Positions 24,901-37,000 of a stretch of DNA of 64,000 nt are shown here, piece by piece. The notes under the pieces were generated by a model. It did no database searches and was not told the DNA's origin. It saw nothing but the letters and a program-made list of their open reading frames with translations. Numbering within the stretch: position 1 is the first letter of the stretch; each line of letters begins with the position of its first letter. The stretch is taken from assembly GCA_963513935.1 (NCBI GenBank), contig OY740768.1, positions 18,847,177 to 18,911,176 on the forward strand. Direction: 5' to 3'. The position numbers were made by a program, and so were the translations under genes. This stretch comes from Aphrophora alni (Eukaryota > Arthropoda > Insecta > Hemiptera > Aphrophoridae).

Positions 24901-27900
24901 TCTTTTCTTTTTCTAAATTGGTATGCTAAAGCAAACCTGGCGCCCTATAGTCGAGCAAATTAACAAATTAATAACAATTAAAAGTAACTTCACCTTCATT
25001 TTTAAATTATTACAAATGTCGCCGCAACTGTGGGCCTTTTTAAGTCGAAAAATACAGTGATTTTGGTAATGAGAACTCTTAAAATCAAGGTAAGGACTCT
25101 CTTTATAATAATAAGAAAGATTCTCTTTAAATTTTGTGTTGTGTTAAGTAAAATAAATTTAAATGGGTTTAGAAATAATAAATGTTAATAATAGTGAACA
25201 GGTTAGGGTAATGATTTTGGTAACTAAAATTTAAACTTAAAACTAAAGGTAAAAAATAATAATAATAACTAAAAATGGAGGGTACAAATAATAATAATAA
25301 TCTAAGGGCTGAGCAGGTTAGGGTAATTGAACAGGTTAGGATAGATAAGAATGGGGAAAATAATGATCAGAATAAGAAAATGGAGAGTATGTTTGAGCAA
25401 TTGATGAATAAATTTGATCAGAAATTTAATCAGAGTAGGTTAGAAACAAAACAAGATAATTTAGAGTTAAGACAAGATTTAAAACAAGATAATGATAAGA
25501 AGTTTGAATGTATAAATAATAAATTTGATGAATTTAATAATAAATTTGATCAAAATAAGCTAGAAATTAACACTAAGCTGGAAAATTTCAATGTTAAACT
25601 CGAACAGAATAATGTTAAACTGGATAAAATAGATAATGACTTGAAACTGAGTAAATTAGAGCTAAGACAAGATAATTTAGATTTAAAAGAAGCAATGTGT
25701 AAAAAATTTGAAGAAATGAGGGTTGAATTAAAACCAAATTATGTAAAATTTGAACAGAATCTTAAAATGGAAATTAATGTAATGGAAACTAATAATAAAG
25801 TAGAAATTGAAATAAGCTATTGTGAGAAAAAAGTAGAATTTGAACGGATAAATAATGTAGAAGGTGTTTTGATAGAAAATATTAATAATTTGGATAACAA
25901 TTTAGATCAAACAGTAGCTGAAGTAGAAATTAACAGTTTTAATGAAACAAAAGAGATGTCAGATGATTTAATAATAATTGAAGACAATTGTGTGAATGAT
26001 TGTGTTCAAGAAATTTCTAAAATAATGAATAATGGGTTAGGTAACAAGGTAAATCTAGAAATAACAAGTAATGTTGAAATTAATATGTCTAGTGGGGTAG
26101 GAATAGGTATAAGTAATTTGAAAAACAAAGTAAAAGTAAATAATCTAATAATAAAGGAATCAGCTGTTTATCTTAAAAAACGAGTTTACCATAGGACTGT
26201 AGATTTTGAAAAATACACGATGTTAGAATTTAGAAATGTTTTTAGAACCCAAGAACAAGAAATTAAAAGTTTTTGTGAGAAATCTAACTTTAAATATAAT
26301 TTTGAAAATGAAAATGTAGAGATAGTAAAGGAAGGCTTTGTGATGATATACGAGAATGGTGGGGTAAGGATTCCCAAGCTGATAGCTGACAAATTTAGGT
26401 CATTGGATTCTAAGATGTTTGAGAGAAAGAGAAATGTAGATATGTCTGTAAGGGAGAAAGAGAAAGGTATTTTGTCAATACTTCCAAACAATAACAAAGG
26501 GGAATCTTTTGTTAGGAATGGGTCTGTTGTAAACACTAGCCTAGAAAAACTATCTAAGCTAGAAGCAGTATTTAACATTAAAAGTATGTTAAAAAACTCA
26601 ATCATGTATTTTAAAATCTTTCACCAATCTGGGAACCATCGTAAAAAATGTATAATTTATAATTGAGTTGTAATCAATTGAAATTTGGAACGACGGATAT
26701 AAATGTAAAGACATTTTTATAAACACACGGACTTGATTTTGAAGAATAATTAATAAAAAGTAGTTAAGATTCTGTTAATAAGTAGTTTTAAAATTGAATA
26801 ATGTATAGTCTATAGTTTGAAATAACAATAGTATGAGTATTAATAAATAATAATATAAGCCAAGCTAGTATGATTAAGAGTTTAGTTTTAGAAAACGTTT
26901 AGGTATTTGCTAAGTGAAAGACGCTAGGTTTATATCAGTAGATAACTCTGAATGTTGTTTATTCCAATATAAATAATTATGAAACGTGACATAGATAAGA
27001 TAGTTAGTTCGAAGCAAGGATTTAGTGTAGTGTTGAAGAAAGAATATTCAATATTAAGTAGGTAGATTCAATATTAAATATTCAATAAAATGTGACGAGA
27101 GAGAGTTGAGATTCATTTGCAGATCGTATTGGAACCAAAAGGTCTTCATGTCTTATCAGTAGACAGATAAGGATTGTCTCATATCGAGGGGACTTGTTTA
27201 TGCTTAAACCAGGCCTAGAATTCCTTTGCATGACATTAAGACGAGATACAGCGTGTGACAGAATTATTGTTCTGAAAATAAAAAACGTTTGACGTATAAT
27301 TCTAATTTAACTTGCGTTTTCAAATAAAATTTACTTAAATAAAGGATAATTGGCTTTAAATAAAGTAAACAAGAACAAAAGTAGATTGCTTAAATAACTT
27401 TAATAGTATTGAAGGTAAAATTTCTAAGTAAAGGACTTAGAATAAATTTTAAAAAAATAAAATTTTCTTTTTGAATTTGAATAATAACATCTAGAAAGGA
27501 TTACATAAACAGAAAATCGACGATGCTAGTAATAAACTTGGTAAAAAATAAACATTATTTCAACTTCGGATGAAACGATTTTAATGAAATTTTTTATGAA
27601 TTTTAAAATTTTCTTCGTGTAGATGCATTTAAGGAGTACATGAACATTTTGGGAGGAGGTAGGCGTTTGTGTAGTCAAAATAGAATGTTTTATTCGTAAG
27701 AATAAGGCATTCTGAGACTGCATAAGAGGGCGTGTTGTGAAATAGGGATGTGTTTTGGGTTTTATCTTGAATCAAGTAGGGATATTGCATTCAACCACTG
27801 CACATTTCAACGTCACAACATGTTACTCTGTGTAAGAGTCTAAAGAGCAATTAGAAGTATGCACGGTATAAAGTAGACGGTTAGAAGAACCTATGTAGGA

Positions 27901-28059
27901 GAGGTTAGGAAGAAAAATGCATAAGTAAGTGTGACATTATTACATAAAAAAAAAAACTTCATGTAATAAATTTTAGACAGATGTTGATTGAAAACAAATT
28001 GTAGGATATATAGAAGTGATCGATCTGTATATGTAAGAATAAATCGGACGTGACAGGAA

Positions 28060-28091
<32 letters not shown>

Positions 28092-31000
28092 ATAAAATAA
28101 AACGAAAAGTTTTATAAAACTGTAAAAATGTTAATTAACTGATTAGAGTGGGTAATTAGATGTTAAATTGTAAAACGATAAGTTGTATGTTTTGATGTTT
28201 TAAATATTAAGAATTATTTAATAATAAAATGATAAAAAATTGTTAGTTTTAAGTGATTTGTGGTTTATGAATATGAAGAATAGTTGTTTAAAGTTTGAGA
28301 ATTTATGTGAGTTTTGCCAAGACAGATAATAATTAAGTTTTTTGATGTTAAAAAAGGAGTAAAGGAGGTTAAGTTTTTGTTTTTTGAAGGAAGGAGTAAT
28401 AAATAATATAATATGAAGAGATTTTGATGAAATTTATAAATGAAATAAATAATTAACGATTTTTTAATAAATAATGTTTAAATTTAAAACAATAGATGAT
28501 TGTGAGAAGTTATTTGATAAAGGTGTCTAAAGATTTTGATGAAATACGTTGTTAGCTGGGAAAGCAATGATAATTTTTTTAATTTTTGAAGTTTTTGTAT
28601 ACAAGTAATAGATGATTAAGAAGATTTTAATAAGAAGTAGTTTAAATGAGAGATTTTTGAGTTTTATATGAAGATGATGACTTTACAGAATTGTTGAGTA
28701 AAGTGGTATTTAAAATGAAGTTGTTCTGTTAATAAGCTTTTATAAAAAGAGTAGTTAGGTTGCATTAATGGTAAATTTTAGTTTTTAAGAGGTTTTTTGA
28801 GTACTGCGATGAAATAAAGGAAATATACGACGACTTTAATGAAATAAAGGAAATATGCGACGATTTTAATGAAACAAGAGGAGATTTAAGGAAGTCTACG
28901 AAATACGGCGATTATTATGATTTTTGAAGGAAGCTACGTTGAAATAAGGAGATTATTTATGAAATAATATATGGGTAAATAATAAGGAGTTTTTTTTTTA
29001 TTATGAAGAATTTTGTTTGGGGATTAATGCAACTTAGATTATTAAAATATGAAAGATAAGATGGAAATAATTTTAAGATAGGATACTGAGAGACAATACA
29101 ATTGTAAAGAGGTAATTTTGAAATAAATAGATGAGCTTTGTAAGTAAATTTATATTTTTTTGTAATAATGATGTTATATTTTGAATTTTAGTTGAAGAAA
29201 AGAGTTTTTTGTAATTGTAAAATCAGTAGCTAACATGTTATCCCAGCGAGACAAAGAGTAATTAAGAATTTGATAAAGAATAAATAATTATTGGATTTAA
29301 ACTAAAATAAATAATAATATAAGATGATAATTGAAAAGTTTTAAGGTGAATTGAAGCAATGTTGAGTAATAAATAAATAATTTTCGTAAAAATGTTAATT
29401 AATAATGAGAAGTTTTAAAATTTTAATTGCGTTTAGTTGGAAAATGATTCAGATGGATAGTAAAAGATAGATGTAGATTTTCAAAGGATGTAGAAATGTC
29501 GCCTTGGCAAAGAGGATGAGACGAAAAAAAAGTATATAGACGGCTGTCTGGGAGATAAGCTTTGAGTGACGGGATCCTGTCAACAAAAAATGTTGATGGA
29601 AAGTTTCAGCCAACGAGGTTGGAAAGGAAACTGATGATGGGTTTTATTGTATAAATAGAGATAAGACTTAGCACTAATTGATTCGTATAATATTTTTTTT
29701 TACAATGAGTTAATATAACGCTAACAAATTAAAATAATGAAATAGGATTTTAGCAAATAGATTTTTTAGTTTTTATGTAAAAAGAGAATCTTTCTAAAAT
29801 TAAGTATACTAGGGATACTTATTTTCTTTCATGAGGTCCTTAGCTTCTGAAATGAAATGTCTTGAACATCCATTAATATTTTTTTTTCGATTTGAAATAT
29901 ATATATATATAAAAGCTTTGTATTCCAATACCTGTATTGAAATACAAACCTTGTGGGGTTTTGTGACAATGTGAAAAGTCAGATTTTAAAATAGACTCAT
30001 TTAAAAGACGCGGTTAAGCCAAAGAGATAATAAATTCAAATAATAATTTAAATTTAGTAACGTCATTAATAAAAGAAAAATGGATTTTCAAGACAACAGT
30101 ATGAATTATTATGTTTAATTTTAATGTAATTTAGTTTGTTTGTTATGTTAAGTAAATCATTTGTATTTTACGGCAGTGCGGTAAAACGTGGGAACAGTAA
30201 CCGGAAGGAACGCTTTCGGAAGTAAGAATTTGCCTCATGGTAAAGTCAGTCTAAGTCCAGAGCTTGGAGGGACTAGATGTGTTTCTAAAAAGTCTAAGTC
30301 CAGAGCTTGAAGGGACTGGATGTGTTTTGTGGAGTTAGAGTTAACCGCTCAAAATGGACAAGTTGTGTTTTTCAAAGTCGAAGTCTAGTGTTTGGAGAGA
30401 TAAGATCGTAGAAAGAGTTTCTAGGTTCTATTAGAACAATGTACATTTGATTTTTTGTCTCAAATAGAGATCGAAAGTGTTTTAAAAAATCTATAAAGAG
30501 CGTGTTTCAATGACAATAACGTGGGAACATAAAAGACAATAATTTATGTACGCGAGTTATGAATATTCTCAACAACTGGAGAAAACAACTTCTGAACGAG
30601 GGAGAATCCTCTACAAGCCGTAGAACTTCAATTTGTAGGACATCAGTTTTCCATTCGGACTCAGACAATGTTTTTTATTTAAATCGGCGTTGTGGTATAG
30701 ACGCTATATATTATTTGTTTGATTAATAACCTGTGTTATGTTTTAAATTAATTTTTTGTAAATGTTTATCTATTTAAAGAAAATTTAGTAGATTATTACT
30801 AGAAGAGATACTAGTAAAATGAAACTTTTAATTAATGAAAATAGAATCTTTTCATTTTTTCTTTTAGAGCTACAAAGTTACTAAAAAATTTCATAGATAA
30901 AATTCCTGTTGCAACAATTTTATTGGTAAAAGCATTTTTAAAGATAAAATTAATTAATTTGAAAGAAAGAAATAAAGGAAATATAAATTCATAATTTGTT

Positions 31001-34000
31001 ATTGAAACTAAAGAGGATAACTAGTATTTATAATATGATTTTTTTTTGTTGTTAATAATAATTTGTAGGATGTTTCTTTGAATGTTTAATAAATGTTTTC
31101 TTTGTAACATTTCAGCCAAAGTGTTCTCATTTATAACCAAAATCCACTGTAAGTACACTGTAAAAAGAACTTGCGACCCCAAAGAGATTTTTTCTTTCTT
31201 TTAAATATTTAAATTCATTTCTTTTCTTTTTCTAAATTGGTATGCTAAAGCAAACCTGGCGCCCTATAGTCGAGCAAATTAACAAATTAATAACAATTAA
31301 AAGTAACTTCACCTTCATTTTTAAATTATTACAAGATCACACTCACGTACCATACTTTCTTGAAGTAGAGCAAGGCACTTGAGCTGTCCAGCATCTGATA
31401 TGATTTCATGACTATTGATCCCACCTTCAGCAAGATTACTGGCTAAGATTTCTGCTTCTTTGATATTTCTCTGTCGAACATCCTCTGGACTTTCTTCTTC
31501 TGTTGTGTCTTCACGTTTTAAAGATTTCCGATGTCCATGAATTGACTTTTGAGCTTTTAAATCAGTCCAATTTGGCAGAGACCTAACAGTACAACACATA
31601 TTTAATAGATGTCAAAATAAATGGTGCATAAACATTGCACTATCTTCTAAACACACCTAAACACAAAACCAACGCAATAAGCATTCATCTTTTTTCCCAA
31701 TAAAGTAGAAGCTCTTTTAACCGGCACGGTCGGGACCAGGGCCATGCCGGATATCCGATTTTGCCGGAAAATCGAGCGTATCTAGTTTTTAATCCTCCAA
31801 GTGCTAAAAGTCACGATCGCGATGTATTTTGCCGCGGCCAAAGTGCTAAAGTCGCGATCGCGATCTAATTAAACAAGGTTTGCTAAAATCTATATACAAA
31901 CGGTAACTTTTATCCAAACTACATGTATTTTATATAGTAACTCTGAGTAAAAGACGCTCTATTCATTTTGAAAAATTTTATCGATGGTTATAAGAAAAAT
32001 CAATGTTAGCAAGCCTGTAAAAGACAATTTGATATTTACTGCTGCGTACCGGCAGTGAATTGTTGTTTAGTGTTTTTTGTCTATATTATTTTGGTAAATA
32101 CAATTTATTTATTGATTATTTAGTGTATCAGTAGTGTTTTAAGTGTATATTACACATATAATAATGAGTGAACTTGGAAATTCAAGTGATATTCATAACT
32201 GTTTGTGTGATGAAAGCGGTAACTCCGATGTAGGAATCAAAATGTTTGTTTGTTTCTTTTTTTTTGTGTATATTACATATTTTATAATAACTAATTTTAG
32301 TAAATACATGATATTCAAAGGTTAAATGCCAATACTTTCTAAAGACACAGTAATAGAGCACACTAATTTTCAAAAGTTGGATGTAGTGTCACACAGTGTG
32401 CAAAATTACTGATTTTGAAGTTTGTGTATGTATAAATGTTTACAACGATGTTGACATTATGAAGAGAATAAAGTGTTACTTATGAAGCAGACAAACACTG
32501 GATGACTAAGAAAACGACGCACGTAGTCACTGAACTGGCGGGAAATGTCAGTCGAGGCCTGTCAGCTGCCCGAACATAACCGGAAAAAACCGACCGTGAG
32601 TGGCTTGGCTGATGCCGGTTAGTAGAAAGTGCTGGTTGTTAGAATGCCGGTTAAAAAAACTTCTACTGTATAACAAATGGTTAAAAAATGGAAATGAACC
32701 ATGGTTATCTTAAGGTAGAAAATCAGGTATTAGTGAAACTTGAAGCCTTATGATGACGATCTAAATTATTCTAAATCAATGTGCCAATCCGCAAATGAAA
32801 GAAAATGACAGTTTACAAACAATTTGGGAAAAAATAAAATAGAACTTGAAGAAAGGAGATTTGGGTATTTTCCAATTAACTCGTAAAGTTCAAATCATTA
32901 TATGCTGGGTTTGAACCATATGTAACTTTAAAGTTGTCTGGCTTATTTGTTTACTCCTTACAACGTTATGACTCTAATTTTATTAACAAAACTCATGTTT
33001 GGATTCTCTGTATGTTTACATCTACCTAAACATGATAATTAATTATTTTTATTTTTTAAATGAAAAAGAACGCCATCAAGTTTCTGAGACTTGTACTCAT
33101 TTCATTTTATATTTTGTCTCAAGTCATGGGTTCTTTCGAAAAAAATAAATGGATATTTTCCAATTCCCTGTAAAACTGCCCAGGGCGTAAGAGGAGATAG
33201 CTCTATGTATCATACAGTTAAAAGCTGCCAATTTATGTCTATTGAAATGGTTAGAACTATTCAATACATATCTATTGTTGTTGCTAGATGGTTATATATA
33301 TATTTCCATCTCAATGTTATTATATCCAACTCAATTTCACAATATTTCTTAATACAAAAAATATCTAAAAATGGCAAATCTTTCTTTATTTTATTTCATG
33401 AGTAAATTTGACTGAGTTGTGCACATGGTTAATTTCATTCAAACATTCATTAACAGTACATTTATCAAGATCAAATAAAACAAAGATGTCATCAACATAT
33501 CTCAACCATATTCTTGGAAAATATGGCAATTTATTAACTAATAACTCTTCAAATCTACTCATGAAAAGTTCAGTTACAAAAGGAGAAAGATAGTTCTCCA
33601 TAGATGTGTCATCACGCTGTTGGTAATATTCATTATTAAAACTAAAACAATTTTGACACATGAGGATCTCATTTACTTTTACATAAATGTGTCAAGTCTA
33701 TGAGGTTCTACATGGTTCATAGAAAGAGAAAAAAATCCCTCAAATATACCTTGTTTCTTTAATAGGAATGCTAGGAAACAACGAATTCACGTAAAAAGAA
33801 ACTAAAACTTAGTTACTTCGGAACTTAACAGTTTTAATTTTATTGACAAATTCTGTTATTAAAAATAGAGTAAGAATAACATTTTTTACTAAAAAATTTT
33901 GGAAAACAATTTTGAAAGAGTGTACATATGTTAATTATCCCCTGACAAATTCGGTCTCATCGATTTACCTTCTTTATGTATTTTTGGAAGGCATACAGTC

Positions 34001-37000
34001 TGGGTAATACTGGATTAGAGATTAAAAGTTTAAACCATTCATTTCTAGGTACAACCAAATTACAATTATTAATAGCTTCTTAATTTAACATAATTAAACT
34101 TTTTTTGTGTGTGAATTTTTCTTATCCTTAATAATATTATTACTATTGCTTATATTACCATTCATTTTTAACTTTCAGGCATTTCTGATAAAATTTGTAT
34201 CTGAATCTTTTAAATATTTAATACTGCTTTCAATATTGGCTACACTATCTTCGACAGTGTATTGATAATATGTTTCTTAAATGAATATTTTTTGACGGTT
34301 ACCCAAGTATTGATTGATGAACCTTACTGTAAAGTATTAAAAATTACGTTGAATAAATTTATTACTGCAACCAAAGAAGCTATTAATATATTTTTATTTG
34401 GTTGTACCCAAGAATGAACGATTTAAACTTTTAATCTCTAATCCAGTATTGCCTTTCAAAAATACATAAAGAAGCTAAATCGATAAGACCGATTGTATCA
34501 AGGGTCAAATCAGCGACTTACAATCTTTCAAAGTTGTTATCTGAGGAGTTTTCAAAATTTAATAAAAATACCTTTAATGAAATTATGATGATGCTTCGTG
34601 AATTCTTTGATGATTGATTAATCTCGAAAATAAGTGGCCAACACACTCACCGGATTTGAAGATTTTTATCTATGGAGCTATCTTAGGGAGACAGTGTATT
34701 GTAATAATCGTAGAATGTTACAAGATTTACAAAAAAATAACCAACATTGTAAGGGGCATACCAGTCAATGTACATTGTGTATATGTCACAACTGAAGATA
34801 ATGATTTAGCCATTAGAACGTTGTCATATAGCAAGTAAAGTATTTGTGATGGAAAGTTGTGTGGATTCTTTTATTTGGTGATTTAAGTTGCCACAAGTGT
34901 TGGTAATTTGAAGTGACTGTTCCATGGAACTACATAATTCAATGTAAATTCATATATATTGTGAAAGCTGTGCTAAAAGTACTTCTCATAGTTATCAAAC
35001 TACAATTATGGAAATCAACAAATTACCATAACAAAATGCTATATCACCAGCATACTCTTAGATAATTAGCAACATAGAAGACTTGATATCTATTTTTAAC
35101 TACTCATTAATCATTAAACCCAGTGAATAATAAAGGATGAAAACTTGGTTATTTAAAAGTTTTCTTGATGTTATGTATGTTAGAAGATGAATATTTTATA
35201 ATTTCGGACTTAATAACTTACTTAAGAAATCGACTAATGTCATCATCATTTAACCATGCAGCACTACAGACACGTTTATCTTCAGGATGTGGTTGTACAA
35301 TTCCTCTGTATGCTGCGAGGCACGTCTCACGGTAACTATGTATCACACTAACATTGACATTGAGCAAGTTTCCTGCATGGCTCGGCAGTGCTTCCATCAG
35401 TCTATGTACTTCCTGCATGCTATTTTCTACTGTGACTGTACTCTACAAGAAACATAACATTAGCAATCTTTATTATAGTAAAGAAAGTAGACATATATAT
35501 GCTTTATCTTCAGGAATCTTATATAAATAAAATTTTTGAAGTCAGCTGTTTGTAAAATGATTTTTTTTAAATTTGTGATTTTCAAGATAAAATAGAATTA
35601 TTTAGATGGTTTTTGGTTTTTATTTGTCGTCAGTGGTATGAATATCACTGAACATATTTAGAGTTTTACAGAGTTTCCTACTAACAAGTAGGAATAAATA
35701 AAAAAGGGGGGAAAATATAAATAAAATAAAATAAACAATAACAAGACTTCTAAAACTAAGTCTATAACAATTTTAAAAGTTCAGAATATCAAATATTCAT
35801 GAAATGTAAGTTCAATAATAGTCTTTTTTCCTTACCATTGCTTCTTTTTATCTCATAAATTAACGAAGACAAACCAAAAAACAAAACATCAGTCTTGAAT
35901 CTGTGTAACTTTTGAATGTTCATTAGTCTGGACTGCAACAAGCTAAATTAGTTAAATTCTAGTAGTAAAGATATGGTGAAAAATAACAAAATTAACAATA
36001 AATAAAACAGCCTATGAATTAGCTTAACCCTGCAACCGGTGTATGTTAAAGGTTTTGTAAAAGTTTTGTTTTCTTAAAAAATTAATAAAAAATATTATTT
36101 GTATACAAAACCTAACTTATAAGATATCATTTTTCTCAGATTGATGCATAGAATTAATCTATGTAATAAATTTTTTTTTTTTTGGAAACGGATTTGGAGT
36201 AAGTATGTTAGATGTCAAAAATGATATTAACTTTTTTTCAGAAAAACCTGTATCACCCAAAATCAATAGCTTACTACCTTTTTCTAAGATATACACAATT
36301 TTTGTGTATTATTTTTGAATATATTTAGGAAAAAAAAAATTGTTACATTTTCAAAATTTAAACAAATATTTTATAAAAAAATGTAATTAAACCTTTTTTC
36401 ATTCAATAATTTTCCAAAAATAGTAATATATATTTTATACAAGAGTACTATATATCATTAGGTTCAGAATGGTGCATAGAATGTAGGTGTGTAGTGAAAA
36501 AAATGTTAGATGTATCACATTTGGAGTTTTTTGGTCAAATACCAAAAAATCGAAGAGTAACGGAGCAGAAATTTCACAGAAATGGTAATCAATAACATAC
36601 CATTACATACTAATACATTTTTTGGAATTTTATCAACAATTCCTAGAGATTTGTAATATATTTGTGAATATATTTAGGGGAAAAAAAATTGTTACATTTT
36701 CAAAATAAAAATGACGATTTTCAAAATATTGATATTCTGACGCTTGAAGGTTAGGTTGACACCTCGACCATTTAGGCGTAATTACTAACTTTCTAAAGCT
36801 AGGCCTAAGACAAAATCATTAGATTTCACTAAAACAACATACTTTACAAAGAATAACACACATATACACTTGTAATAATCAAATAAAACAATAAATATAA
36901 GAAAATTTGCATATAGGCTACAACTTACAATATTCTTTTAGGTTATCCAAATATAAACTGTTCACACACTAGAAAATCACTCAAAAACATAAACTTTAGA

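Larger units (their letters stand above)
23643..31333 (+). mobile_element. LTR retrotransposon, 7.7 kb, non-autonomous, recent
   Basis: Two direct LTRs of 1372 bp bracket a 4947-bp interior. A 4-bp target duplication AGAT lies at 23639-23642 and 31334-31337. LTRs start TGTGAC and end TTACA, the standard TG...CA. The sequence after the 5' LTR (about 25017-25036) resembles a lysine-tRNA primer-binding site with differences. The interior has one long ORF (gag-like, annotated separately) and then about 3.3 kb without ORFs. A short relic reading VANMLSQR at 29226-29249 recalls the motif at the end of gypsy-type RNase H. Orientation is taken as + from the ORF. It lies antisense to Sec8 in the intron between exons 9 and 10. 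Confidence 0.93.

Noticed and set aside
26186..26605. 139-codon - strand open frame
   Set aside because: Mirror of the gag-like ORF of the LTR element; serine/leucine/phenylalanine-rich as expected for the antisense of a lysine/asparagine-rich frame.
23643..31333. Interpreting the two 1372-bp repeats as a segmental duplication
   Set aside because: TG...CA ends, AGAT target duplication and an enclosed gag-like ORF fit an LTR retrotransposon.
33091..33405. 104-codon + strand open frame
   Set aside because: Low-complexity, no domain, adjacent to the antisense Penelope RT.
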